The translations under genes and the position numbers were made by a program. A stretch of 64,000 nt of DNA, taken from contig JANSYA010000001.1 of NCBI GenBank assembly GCA_024742665.1, positions 1-64,000 on the forward strand. The letters run 5' to 3'. Source of the stretch: a bacterium. GTDB taxonomy: Bacteria; Spirochaetota; Leptospiria; Leptospirales; Leptonemataceae. The notes beneath the pieces were generated by a model. It saw only the letters and a list, made by a program, of their open reading frames with translations. It was not told the origin of the DNA and made no database searches. Shown piece by piece: positions 52,467-61,075 of this stretch (its first letter is position 1; each line of letters begins with the position of its first letter).

Positions 52467-52682
52467 ATGATCGTTAAACAAGCAGAGAGCCCCATCTACC
52501 ATCGTAGAAAACGCGCCAGTCTCCCTGGAAAGGGTGCGGAAGCGCGTGCTGTGAATCGGGAAAAGAGCTTCGACCAGTATCTGATCGAGGCCTTCGACGG
52601 CGAAGTCGTAAAAGAAGGCAATCGATTCGGAAACGTCAGCGACATGACTCGCGACAATCTGATCCGTCTGAGCCAGTTCTGA
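52467..52682 (+). CDS. Small basic protein of unknown function
   Basis: 71 residues from ATG 52467, with GAGGTG six bases upstream. The N-terminal half is basic (IYHRRKRASLPGKGAEARAV), the C-terminal half folds into helices (SFDQYLIEAFDGEVV, MTRDNLIRLSQF). No family recognised. It has its own strong promoter, so it is probably a real, well-expressed small protein. After it, 52683-52967 shows nothing. Confidence 0.6.
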   Translation: MIVKQAESPIYHRRKRASLPGKGAEARAVNREKSFDQYLIEAFDGEVVKEGNRFGNVSDMTRDNLIRLSQF

Positions 52683-52967
52683 TCCCCGGCGATTGATTCG
52701 AGACCATTCGAATGCAATCGGAAGCAAGGCCGCCCGCGCGGCCCGGCGGAGGCTTTGCGCGAATCGAACGTGAGCTGAGCAGCACTCAGCTGCGATCGAA
52801 TCAAAGCCGGGAAGCTGGGATCCAGGAACCGCAGCAGTCTGCGCAATTGCACCAGACCCGCGAGATCCGCCGCCAGGCTTCACTACCCCTCGCCGGGCAT
52901 TCTGCTGCTCGTCCCGCGGTTCTGTGGCGGACTTTTCGCCGCACTTTTTGATTCCCCGGCCGGGTTC

Positions 52968-55130
52968 CTATTTCAGGCGATACCGCAGATAGTCGAGCAT
53001 GCCTTTGTACACTTCATCTTTGCCGTCGCCCTGGCCTTTCAAGAGCATCTCGCGGTTGTCGTGGATGATGACCGACTCGTTTTCGACCCGCGCCTGGTAA
53101 CGTTCAATCAGCGTATCGCGGTTTTGCATTAGATATTCGCGGTTCGCGTAAACGTGTTCATAGCCGCTGATGGGGATTCGCAGAATTTCTCGTACGGAAG
53201 CTGCTCCCACGTCGACCATGCCGAGAATCTTTTGCACGTCCTCGCGTTCGGCGCCCCGGGCCATTTTTTCCACCTCGCCCCGCACGGGAATCGCGCCCCG
53301 GTTCCAGGCGGCGTCCAGGTCGGCGCGAATCGATTCGAAGACTTTGTTTTCCTGAGAGCCGAGCTTCTGTACGGCGTCGCCTTCGCCGGCGCGCTGGCGG
53401 GCCAGCTTGCGAACTTCGTCCCTGGCTTTTTTCGCCTCGGTCTTTTGATTCGTTTCGGATGGAATCCGCATGCGGGAGAGGCGGCGTTCCTGGTCGGACT
53501 GCAGATTCTGACGAATGCGGGCGAGTCGCGCGTCGGTCATTTCGGAGCTGGTCAAAAATAAAAGCAGGCGGGACCACCAGGGCAGGTGGCGGGCGTACGA
53601 ACGCCGAATCGTATGCCGTAGTTTTTCGATATAAACCGGCGCCAGATATTGTTTGATGTGGGTGTCGGACTCTCGAAAAATTCCGTAGAGGCTTTCCAGC
53701 ACGCGCAGCAAATAGACGTCGTCGCTTTTTTCGAAGAGCTCGGTCGCGGTCTCGACCGCCTTCGCCGTGATCGAACGGTCCCGGTAGATGATGTGAATAT
53801 TATCGAAGAGTTCCAGGTCGGTTTCGTTCGTGATCTCATCCGGCCGCATATAGGGTTCGGTGCAGGCCAGAATCCCCGGGATCTTGCCGCGCAACATCAT
53901 ACGCTGTAGATCTTCGCTGATAGTAATGCTGCGATTGTTGCGCGTTCGATAGACGCCGCCGAAGGCTTTGATTTTCGCGATGACGTCTTTGAGTTCGCTC
54001 TGGGCCGAATCTTTGGCCTGCTGCTTCTCGAATTTTCGATACCACTCGCTGAGCTTCATGATCTCGACGACCAGCAGCAGTTCCTTTAGCGGCGGTTCGT
54101 TCTGGGTGATCAGTTTTTCGTACGCGTTCTGGGCCACCGAGCTGAAGAACTCCGATTCGCTGATTTCGCCCGCCTTGCGTTTGCGAGCCAGGCTGTTGTA
54201 TACCTCGGCGCTCAGCCACTCCCCGAGATACTGCGGTTTCAAATAGGCGCAAATCGAAGCGAAACGATTCTGGATTTCGCCGGTCTTCGCAAATAGCACG
54301 ATGTCGTAGACTTTCTCGGCGCCGGCAAAGCCGGTCTTGCGAACGTCGTCGCAGCTGATCGAAACGAAGAGGCGATCGCGCACCGCCTGCATGAGCAGCG
54401 GGCGATACAGGCGTTTGTAAAGCTCCTGATTGACCTTGCGCACGTGGGCCAGGTCCGTCGATGAAATCGATTGGAAGCCTTTTTCGTCGATATACATGCC
54501 GCGCAGAGCCTGGTCGGCGCGACCCATATGCAGCGGCAAATCCGCGATAGACGTTGTGCCGTGAAAGAGCGTGCCGTAGTCGTGGCCGAACTCCGCTTTT
54601 TCGATTACGCTTTTGAGCGTGCGCAGCGACGATTGAATCGTCGATTTATAGCCGACCAGCACCTTGTCTTCGTGTTTGTCCGTGGGCGCGACATAGCGAT
54701 TGACGAACTGCAGGCCCGACTTGCCGTCCGGTGCGACTTCGCGCAGAATATGAATCAGGGGAGGCGTTTGCGCTGCCAGACAGATGCAGTACTTGCGCAG
54801 CTGCTCGTCAGTCGGCATCGGAATCTTATCGCTGATCGATCGTTTATAAATGACGAGGTCTTTGGCGACGTCTTCAATTTCCGGATAAAAGATATCGTCG
54901 CGGCGAAAGACGCCGGTTAAATAGCGCTGGATCGCCTGGTAAACCTGGCTGAGCGCTTTGACCTGCTCGCGAAAATCAGCAGTGAGGTCGTTGGAACCAT
55001 AGCTGCCCTGGGAATTGAAGATCCGATCGGCTTCCCTGGGATGAATTGCCAGCAGCTTTCGCGGGTCATACTCCTGCTGGCCGCCGCTGGATTCAGCGGC
55101 CTCCTGATTGTTGGGCACGGCGTCGCTCAT
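52968..55130 (-). CDS. Large cytoplasmic protein, function unknown
   Basis: 720 residues, no signal peptide. It is mostly helical, with a membrane-peripheral hydrophobic patch at about 530-545 (LPWWSRLLLFLTSS) and a charged coiled coil at about 560-600 (ETNQKTEAKKARDEVRKLAR). The N-terminal domain has KLLAIHPREADRIFNSQGSY. The final part contains ISGYEHVYANREYLMQNRDT. I cannot link it to a named family. It forms a unit with the membrane protein gene upstream, whose stop is only three bases before its ATG. Confidence 0.78.
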   Translation of the reverse strand: MSDAVPNNQEAAESSGGQQEYDPRKLLAIHPREADRIFNSQGSYGSNDLTADFREQVKALSQVYQAIQRYLTGVFRRDDIFYPEIEDVAKDLVIYKRSISDKIPMPTDEQLRKYCICLAAQTPPLIHILREVAPDGKSGLQFVNRYVAPTDKHEDKVLVGYKSTIQSSLRTLKSVIEKAEFGHDYGTLFHGTTSIADLPLHMGRADQALRGMYIDEKGFQSISSTDLAHVRKVNQELYKRLYRPLLMQAVRDRLFVSISCDDVRKTGFAGAEKVYDIVLFAKTGEIQNRFASICAYLKPQYLGEWLSAEVYNSLARKRKAGEISESEFFSSVAQNAYEKLITQNEPPLKELLLVVEIMKLSEWYRKFEKQQAKDSAQSELKDVIAKIKAFGGVYRTRNNRSITISEDLQRMMLRGKIPGILACTEPYMRPDEITNETDLELFDNIHIIYRDRSITAKAVETATELFEKSDDVYLLRVLESLYGIFRESDTHIKQYLAPVYIEKLRHTIRRSYARHLPWWSRLLLFLTSSEMTDARLARIRQNLQSDQERRLSRMRIPSETNQKTEAKKARDEVRKLARQRAGEGDAVQKLGSQENKVFESIRADLDAAWNRGAIPVRGEVEKMARGAEREDVQKILGMVDVGAASVREILRIPISGYEHVYANREYLMQNRDTLIERYQARVENESVIIHDNREMLLKGQGDGKDEVYKGMLDYLRYRLK

Positions 55131-55133
55131 AGC

Positions 55134-55802
55134 TTATCTGGCGTTGTGCCGCTCCGAAAGCTCCGGCGAGTTCAATGGTTCCTGCGGCGCACGCGGCTCC
55201 AGCAAGTACGATCGCATTTCACTCAGAGACACGAGATGATTCTGCAGCGCCTGCCAGGCCGTCGCGGCAGTCAGCAGCAGGGCCGCTCCATAGACGTAGA
55301 TCGAAAAATGAAACCGATACTCCGCCGGGTCGCTCATCAGCGTATGGACCGGATTCGGCCAGAGCATGCCGGCCAGATACAGTGCGCCCACCAGACCGAC
55401 GACTCCGTAGAACGCGGGCAGACGAAATCGGCCGCCGATAAAATACAGCAGGAGTCCCAGGGGGCCGGGTAGAAAAAAGAAGATGCGGTAGACCGAGCCG
55501 CGTCCGGCGACTTCCGGCGCGAGTAGATTTACGTCGTACACGATCCAGGGGAAGAGCAGCGTCGTGGCGATGATTCCCAGGCAGCCGGCCAGGAAGGCCA
55601 CTTGAACGAGGCTTGTGTCGGCGGCCCTGGCGCCCACAGTCCTCAGCAAGGCGGTCGCCAGCGACCACCAGCCTTCGAATACGGTTCGCAGATAGCTGCG
55701 CGCCAGAGCCCCGGCGGACGGCTGCGGCTCCGGCGAGATCGTTTCCGAAGCCAGCGTGTCTCCGCGGCCTTGCGTTCCAATGGTGTCCCTCGTGGATTGC
55801 AT
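55134..55802 (-). CDS. Four-TM membrane protein, function unknown
   Basis: 222 residues with hydrophobic segments at about 68-88 (VAFLAGCLGIIATTLLFPWI), 105-122, 128-146 and 168-185 (IYVYGAALLLTAATAWQALQ). The termini are soluble. It is followed after three bases by the 720-residue gene, suggesting they act together at the membrane. Confidence 0.72.
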   Translation of the reverse strand: MQSTRDTIGTQGRGDTLASETISPEPQPSAGALARSYLRTVFEGWWSLATALLRTVGARAADTSLVQVAFLAGCLGIIATTLLFPWIVYDVNLLAPEVAGRGSVYRIFFFLPGPLGLLLYFIGGRFRLPAFYGVVGLVGALYLAGMLWPNPVHTLMSDPAEYRFHFSIYVYGAALLLTAATAWQALQNHLVSLSEMRSYLLEPRAPQEPLNSPELSERHNAR

Positions 55803-55845
55803 TCAGTGAATCTGATCCGCATTCGGCGGCAGGCGGCAAGCCCCT

Positions 55846-56295
55846 TTATACCAGAAAATGAATTTCCAGTTCGACTGTGGCGTTCAGGGGCAGGACGGCG
55901 ACGCCCACAGCGAAGCGCGCGTGAATGCCGCTGGCGCCGAAAATTTCCTGAGCCAGATCCGAAGCGCCGTTGGCGACTTTGTGCTGATCCGCGAAATCCG
56001 GCTCCGAGGCGACAAAGGCTCCCAGCTTGAGCACGCCCTGAATTTCATCCAGATCGACCACGGTGCCGGCGGCCGCCAGCCCGTTCAAAAAGCAGCGTCC
56101 CATAGCGTTCTGGGCGTCGTCAAGGCTGCGGCCGCTTTGCATGGGGCCGGTCATCAGCAGATTGCCTGCGAGTAGAGGCAGCTGGCCGCTGACGTAGATC
56201 ACGTCCTGGTGCCGCTTCGCCGGGACGTACGATGCCAGCGGAGGAGTCAGGGCCGGGATCTCAATGCCCAGAGTTTGCAGTCGTTTGCGTAGCAT
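55846..56295 (-). CDS. RidA/YjgF-family enamine deaminase-like protein
   Basis: ATG 56295 (MLRKRLQTLGIEIPALTP) gives 149 residues of the YjgF-like subgroup YjgH/Rv: VIYVSGQLPLLAG, DAQNAMGRCFLNGLAAAGTV, LGAFVASEPDFADQHKVANG and IHARFAVGVAVLPLNATVEL. The RidA catalytic Arg is present (HARFAVG). It hydrolyses reactive enamine or imine metabolites. Soluble. Confidence 0.88.
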   Translation of the reverse strand: MLRKRLQTLGIEIPALTPPLASYVPAKRHQDVIYVSGQLPLLAGNLLMTGPMQSGRSLDDAQNAMGRCFLNGLAAAGTVVDLDEIQGVLKLGAFVASEPDFADQHKVANGASDLAQEIFGASGIHARFAVGVAVLPLNATVELEIHFLV

Positions 56296-56382
56296 ATAGA
56301 TACACACGGCATCGCCCGCCGGGCCGTTCCGAGCAACCAGATTTCCTTGACACCCCCTTCACAGACGGGGCTCAGCTATAAG

Positions 56383-57093
56383 ATGTCTGAGGCCGATCGT
56401 GCGAGTGAGTTGATCGATTTTCTGGGGGATTTTGTCACCGAGAACAAACGTGGCAAGATCGCGGAGGTGCTCGCCGACCGTACGGATTATGTCGCGGTTG
56501 TTCTGGAAGATATCTATCAGCCGCACAACGCAAGCGCGGTGCTGCGCACCTGCGAATGCTACGGCGTGCAAAACGTGCACATCGTGGAGAATCGAAATTC
56601 GTACAGGGTGAATCCCCAGGTGGCGATGGGTTCTTCAAAGTGGCTGGATCTGCACCGCTATCGCGAGCCCGAGCGGGACAATACGGCTGAGTGCCTGGCT
56701 GCTCTGCGGGAGCAGGGCTATCGGATCGTTGCGACTTCGCCGGACACAGAGCAGGATCGCGCGAGCCACACGCCCGTCGACTTACCGCTCGACCGTCCCG
56801 TGGCGATTTTATACGGCACCGAGGAGCAGGGCCTGACGGCCGACGCGCTGGCCGCCGCCGATTGTTATCTGCGACTGCCCCAGTACGGCTTCACTCAGAG
56901 CTATAATATCTCGGTGAGCGTGGCGATTACGCTCACGACATTAATGGCCCGGCTGCGAGCGGCGGAGTTTAAGGGCGAATGGCGATTGAGCGAAGAACGC
57001 CGACGCGCGCTAACGCTGGCATTTTACCGGCGCATTGTAACGCGCCATGAAGCCCTCGAACGGCGGTACCACGAGGCGCTTGAGCCGAGTTAG
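56383..57093 (+). CDS. trmH: tRNA Gm18 2'-O-methyltransferase, TrmH-like
   Basis: ATG 56383 (MSEADRASELIDFLGDFV) gives 236 residues. SPOUT motifs: VVLEDIYQPHNASAVLRTCE (motif 1, NxxxxxRT), LYGTEEQGLTADALAAAD (motif 2) and LPQYGFTQSYNISVSVAITL (motif 3). The C-terminal helix and N-terminal helical domain match TrmH, which methylates G18 in tRNA. TATAAG lies directly before the ATG. The last residues are encoded by the first unit of a 24-bp repeat. Confidence 0.88.
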   Translation: MSEADRASELIDFLGDFVTENKRGKIAEVLADRTDYVAVVLEDIYQPHNASAVLRTCECYGVQNVHIVENRNSYRVNPQVAMGSSKWLDLHRYREPERDNTAECLAALREQGYRIVATSPDTEQDRASHTPVDLPLDRPVAILYGTEEQGLTADALAAADCYLRLPQYGFTQSYNISVSVAITLTTLMARLRAAEFKGEWRLSEERRRALTLAFYRRIVTRHEALERRYHEALEPS

Positions 57094-57160
57094 CGTCAGG
57101 CGCTTGAGCCGAGTTGACTTCAGGCGCTTGAGCCGAGTTAGCTTCAGGCGCTTGAGCCGC
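57074..57160 (+). repeat. 24-bp tandem repeat, about 3.6 copies
   Basis: Units beginning AGGCGCTTGAGCCGAGTT start at 57074, 57098, 57122 and 57146, the last diverged and truncated. The first unit encodes the TrmH C-terminus EALEPS-stop. Unit length is a multiple of three, and each copy carries a stop codon in the same frame, so slippage cannot lengthen the protein. The array fills the gap to the convergent NlpC/P60 gene. Confidence 0.9.
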
Positions 57161-57168
57161 GCTAAAGC

Positions 57169-57735
57169 TTAAGAATCGCCGCGGCGAAAGATCGTCCGCG
57201 AGCCGGCGTAGCGCGGCTTCCAGTACGAGTTGCGAATGTCCGCGTAGCTGACGGTCTTGCCGCTGCTCGGTGCGTGGATAAACTGATAGTTGCCGACGTA
57301 GATGCCCACGTGGGAGATGCGTTTTCCCGAAGTGCGAAAGAAAACCAGGTCTCCAATTTTCGGCGCGCGGACGGCGTTCATCTTGCCATACTGTCCGGTT
57401 GTCGCCCGGGGCAAACGATAGCCCGCTTTTTTATAAACATAGCTGGTGAAACCCGAGCAGTCGAATCCGGCCGGGCTGTTGCCGCCGTAGCGATAGGGCG
57501 TGCCCAGATACTTTTGCGCTAGCTGCACAATGCCTTTGCCGTCGTAACGGGTCAGGCGGCGTTCAGTCGGTCGCTCGTGGGCGCCCGCCTGCAGCGCGCC
57601 GGCGCCGATCAGGAGGCCGGCGGAAACGGCGGCCAGGGCAAAAGCGAATCGCCGTCCCCGGGCGCGGCCGGGCGCGGTCCGCTGCGATTGGGCCGGGAAT
57701 TGAAATAGGGCGAAGATTGCGGCGAGACGATTCAT
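57169..57735 (-). CDS. NlpC/P60 peptidoglycan endopeptidase
   Basis: ATG 57735 (MNRLAAIFALFQFPAQSQ) gives 188 residues. A signal-type hydrophobic stretch (FAFALAAVSAGLLIGAGALQ) precedes the C40 domain with catalytic Cys in GFDCSGFTSYVYKKAGY, His in ISHVGIYVG and the third polar residue at FIHAPSS. It cuts D-Glu-diaminopimelate links in peptidoglycan stems. Located just downstream of the Yej-type transporter on the same strand. Confidence 0.92.
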   Translation of the reverse strand: MNRLAAIFALFQFPAQSQRTAPGRARGRRFAFALAAVSAGLLIGAGALQAGAHERPTERRLTRYDGKGIVQLAQKYLGTPYRYGGNSPAGFDCSGFTSYVYKKAGYRLPRATTGQYGKMNAVRAPKIGDLVFFRTSGKRISHVGIYVGNYQFIHAPSSGKTVSYADIRNSYWKPRYAGSRTIFRRGDS

Positions 57736-57869
57736 ATCTCTATGATCGAACCGCACGCGGCGAAAATTAAGCCGTCGTCGTCGGATTCAGCCTGGATTCT
57801 TACGGGGAGAATCTCAGGAAGCGGCCGGCGAGTTTTACGAACCTGCGAATCCTGTGGGAAATTCTGGCG

Positions 57870-58922
57870 TCAGTCCTTCAGGGGAAACCAGCAGGCGGCG
57901 GCAGAATCGCTGTTTGAGTTCGACGCGTTCGATTCCAGTTCGGGGCGTTCGCTTCGGCAGCGGTCCTGGACGATCGGGCAGCGCGTGTGAAAAGTGCAGC
58001 CCGACGGCGGGTCGACCGGACTCGGCACTTCGCCCGCGAGCAGGGCCGGCTTGCGACTGCGGTCGAGAGTCGGGATCGAATCCAGCAGGGCGCGGGTATA
58101 GGGATGACGCGGTCGCGTAAACAGCTGATCGGCGCCGCCCGCTTCGGCGATGCGGCCGAGATACATCACGTAGACTTCGTCGCTGATGCTGCGCACAAGC
58201 GAAAGATCGTGCGAGATAAACAGCAGCGAAAGATTCAGTTCGTCTTTTAGTTCCATCAGCAGATTGATGATCTGGGCCTGGATCGAAACGTCCAGGGCCG
58301 CGACGATTTCGTCGGCGACGATGGCCTTGGGCCGCAGGCCGATGGCCCGGGCGATGTTGATGCGCTGGCGCTGACCGCCCGAAAAGGCGTGGGGATAGCG
58401 TCCCATATAATCCGGCGAAAGACCGACCTTTTTCAGGAGAGCGGCCACTTCGTCCTGTGCGTTTTTCTGATCGCACAGGCCGTGGACCAACAGGGGTTCG
58501 GAAATGATTTCGTAGATCGTATGGCGCGGATTCAGCGACGTATAAGGATCCTGAAAGATGATCTGAAAGTCTTTGCGAAATTGGTCCCAGCTTGACCGAC
58601 GCTGAATATCCAGATCGTGTCCGTCCAGTCGGACCTGTCCCGCCGTCGGCTGAACCAGGCCGAGGATCGCGTTGCCGAGAGTGCTTTTGCCGCATCCCGA
58701 TTCGCCCACGACCGATACCAGCTTGCCCGGCGCGAGACTTAAGCTCACGTCGTCGACCGCTTTCACGTGGCCGACCGTGCGGCGAAAGATGCCGCCGCTG
58801 ACGGGGAAATATACTTTAAGATTTTTAACTTCGACGAGCGGGGGCGCGGCGGCTGCCGGTCCGCCTTTGGGTTCGTTCCGGGGTCCGCCTCTTGCGTCTG
58901 AACTCTGAGCGCTTTCGTTCAT
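57870..58922 (-). CDS. Peptide ABC transporter ATPase (OppF-like half of YejF)
   Basis: 350 residues with Walker A VVGESGCGKSTLGNAILG, signature FSGGQRQRINIARAIGL, Walker B IVADEIVAALDVSIQAQII and the oligopeptide C-terminal domain with CTFHTRCPIVQDRC (Fe-S-type Cys cluster). It pairs with the upstream ATPase, its start overlapping the latter's stop by four bases. Position 2 of Walker B reads DEIVAALD rather than DEPxSALD. Confidence 0.93.
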   Translation of the reverse strand: MNESAQSSDARGGPRNEPKGGPAAAAPPLVEVKNLKVYFPVSGGIFRRTVGHVKAVDDVSLSLAPGKLVSVVGESGCGKSTLGNAILGLVQPTAGQVRLDGHDLDIQRRSSWDQFRKDFQIIFQDPYTSLNPRHTIYEIISEPLLVHGLCDQKNAQDEVAALLKKVGLSPDYMGRYPHAFSGGQRQRINIARAIGLRPKAIVADEIVAALDVSIQAQIINLLMELKDELNLSLLFISHDLSLVRSISDEVYVMYLGRIAEAGGADQLFTRPRHPYTRALLDSIPTLDRSRKPALLAGEVPSPVDPPSGCTFHTRCPIVQDRCRSERPELESNASNSNSDSAAACWFPLKD

Positions 58923-59971
58923 GAACGGATCTCCCTCGCCGCCGACTCATGCAGCCAGCAGGCGACTTCGCGATCTTTTTCGCCGTGAATATTGCGCAAC
59001 CGGGGTCGTTCTTCGCAGCGCTCCGGCGGGCTGACATCCGAACGGCGATGGCAGCGATCGCGAAAGCGGCAGCCGTCATCGTAGTCGGCGGGCCGGGGCA
59101 CCTGGCCGTCGATGGCTTGCAGACGCTTTGGGCGGGTGACGTCCGGCAACGCCGCGAGCAGTCCCTGACTATAAGGATGGTGCGCCTGGGCCAGAAAGCT
59201 TTCGACCGGCGCGTCTTCTACGATCCGGCCGGCGTACATCACCGCCAATCGTTCAGCGTATTGCGCGATTAATCCCAGGTTGTGGGTGATCAAAAGTACC
59301 GACGTGCCTTCTTCGCGCTGTAGTTCGACTAACAGCTCCATGATCTGGGCCTGCACGGTTACGTCGAGAGCGGTCGTGGGTTCGTCGGCGATGATGATGG
59401 CGGGTTTGAGCAGCAGCGCCATGGCGATGACCACGCGCTGGAGCATGCCGCCGGAGAGCTGATGCGGGTAGCTCTTGAGAATGCGATCGGGATCCGCGAA
59501 GCCGACTCGGGCCAGCAGTTCGCGTATGCGTTTCTCCGGGCTCGCGACGCCGGGCGCTTCAGAGAGATCATGATAGGCGAAAACTTCGAAGAGCTGTCCC
59601 TCGATCGTCATCAGCGGGTTCAATGCCGCCGAGGGTTCTTGAAAGATCATCGAGATCTGGCCGCCTCGCAGTTTGCGCAGCTCGTCGTGATCGAGGCTCA
59701 GAATATCGCGCCCCTGAAATTGTATTCGTCCGCCCAGGACCCGTCCGCCGGGAGAGGGTAACAGTCGTAGCAGAGCAAGAGCGGTAACGGTTTTTCCGCA
59801 GCCCGATTCGCCGACCAGACCCAGCACTTCGCCGCGGCGCAATTCGAAATTCAGGCGATCGGTGATCGCCGTGACGGTTTCGACGGCGGTTCCGCCCTTC
59901 GTCGCGCGGGACGCGTCTTCGCTCGCGAAGCCGATTGAGAGATCCTCGACCTCTAAGACCACATCACTCAT
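58919..59971 (-). CDS. Peptide ABC transporter ATPase (OppD-like half of YejF)
   Basis: 350 residues. Walker A LGLVGESGCGKTVTALALLR, signature LSGGMLQRVVIAMALLL, Walker B IIADEPTTALDVTVQAQIME, H-loop LLITHNLG, C-terminal Cys cluster DGCRFRDRCHRRSDVSPPER. Energises import with the OppF-like partner. In E. coli the Yej ATPases are fused into one YejF chain; here they are two genes. Confidence 0.93.
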   Translation of the reverse strand: MSDVVLEVEDLSIGFASEDASRATKGGTAVETVTAITDRLNFELRRGEVLGLVGESGCGKTVTALALLRLLPSPGGRVLGGRIQFQGRDILSLDHDELRKLRGGQISMIFQEPSAALNPLMTIEGQLFEVFAYHDLSEAPGVASPEKRIRELLARVGFADPDRILKSYPHQLSGGMLQRVVIAMALLLKPAIIIADEPTTALDVTVQAQIMELLVELQREEGTSVLLITHNLGLIAQYAERLAVMYAGRIVEDAPVESFLAQAHHPYSQGLLAALPDVTRPKRLQAIDGQVPRPADYDDGCRFRDRCHRRSDVSPPERCEERPRLRNIHGEKDREVACWLHESAAREIRS

Positions 59972-59975
59972 AGTT

Positions 59976-61013
59976 TTACTCCACCCTCTGGCGCGAACGC
60001 GGATCGAAGACTTCGCGCACGCCTTCGCCGATAAAGGTCGCCAGCATTAACGTGTTAAACAAAGCGATCGTCGTCATGACCGTAATGCGCGGATGCTCCC
60101 GAATGACTTCCAGGCCCTGCTGCAGGAGCTCGCCCCAGGACGGCGTGGGCGGCGGCAGTCCGAAGCCCAGGAAGTCCAGCGCCGTGAGCGATCCGATGCC
60201 GCCGATCAGGGTGAAGGGCAGGATTGTAATCACGGGCGTAAGGGCGTTGGGCAGAATCTGGCGAAAGAAGATTCGCGGTCCGCTGAATCCCAGGGCCCGG
60301 GCCACGCGCACGTAGGTTTGATCGCGCATTTTCAGGAACTCGCCGCGCATATAGTACGACAGCCCGATCCAGGAAAAGAGCGACATCACGAAAATTAAAA
60401 CGGCGAAGTTTCGCCCATAAATCGATCCGATTAGGATCACCACGTATAAAAACGGCAGGGCCGACCAGATTTCGATCAGGCGCTGCATGACGATGTCGGT
60501 TTTGCCGCCCAGATAACCCTGCACGCCGCCGATTACAACGCCGAGAAAAGCGCTGATGACCATCAGAGTCAGAGAAAAAAGCATGCACAGTCGGAAGCCG
60601 TACAATAAGCGCGAAAACAGATCCCGGCCCAGGCGATCGGTGCCCAACCAGTGTCCCCGGGAGATGTTCGGGCCATACGGCGGCGTACCTTCCATATCGA
60701 GATTCGCGCTGTTGGGACTGTGGGGGATGGGAGTGCTCAGCCAGAACGCGCGCTCGCGAAAATCATCGTCGTAGCGCAGCTTGGGATAGTCGGCCTCTTC
60801 GTCGAAAGGCTGGCCGAATTCGCGTCCCGGATAAAAGGCGACGAGAGGAAAATACGCCTGCCCTTCGTGATAGATAAAGACCGGTTTGTCGTTGGCGATG
60901 ACTTCGCTGAAAATCGACAGGAAAAAGGCGCCGCTTAAAATCAGCAGCGAAATGTACGCGCGGCGAATGCCCTTGAAGCGGCGCCAGCGATCCTGTGTGA
61001 TTTCTGAAAACAT
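59976..61013 (-). CDS. yejE: Peptide ABC transporter permease, YejE-like
   Basis: 345 residues. The long N-terminal region after TM1 (LLILSGAFFLSIFSEVIAND, then VFIYHEGQAYFPLVAFYPGR) is the YejE hallmark. Five further helices and the EAA loop (VARALGFSGPRIFFRQILPN) follow. It sits between the other permease and the ATPase genes. Confidence 0.9.
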   Translation of the reverse strand: MFSEITQDRWRRFKGIRRAYISLLILSGAFFLSIFSEVIANDKPVFIYHEGQAYFPLVAFYPGREFGQPFDEEADYPKLRYDDDFRERAFWLSTPIPHSPNSANLDMEGTPPYGPNISRGHWLGTDRLGRDLFSRLLYGFRLCMLFSLTLMVISAFLGVVIGGVQGYLGGKTDIVMQRLIEIWSALPFLYVVILIGSIYGRNFAVLIFVMSLFSWIGLSYYMRGEFLKMRDQTYVRVARALGFSGPRIFFRQILPNALTPVITILPFTLIGGIGSLTALDFLGFGLPPPTPSWGELLQQGLEVIREHPRITVMTTIALFNTLMLATFIGEGVREVFDPRSRQRVE

Positions 61014-61075
61014 TGAGTATGAAGTGCGATGAAAATATGCCGGAGAATCTCGGTCTCCGACGCTTGTGTTCGCTT

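Noticed and set aside
56347..56382. TTGACA and TATAAG before trmH as a promoter
   Set aside because: The spacer is 24 bases, too long for a sigma-70 promoter, and the -10 would abut the ATG.
57074..57160. CRISPR-like repeat array
   Set aside because: Units are contiguous with no spacers and no cas genes are present. It is a simple tandem repeat.
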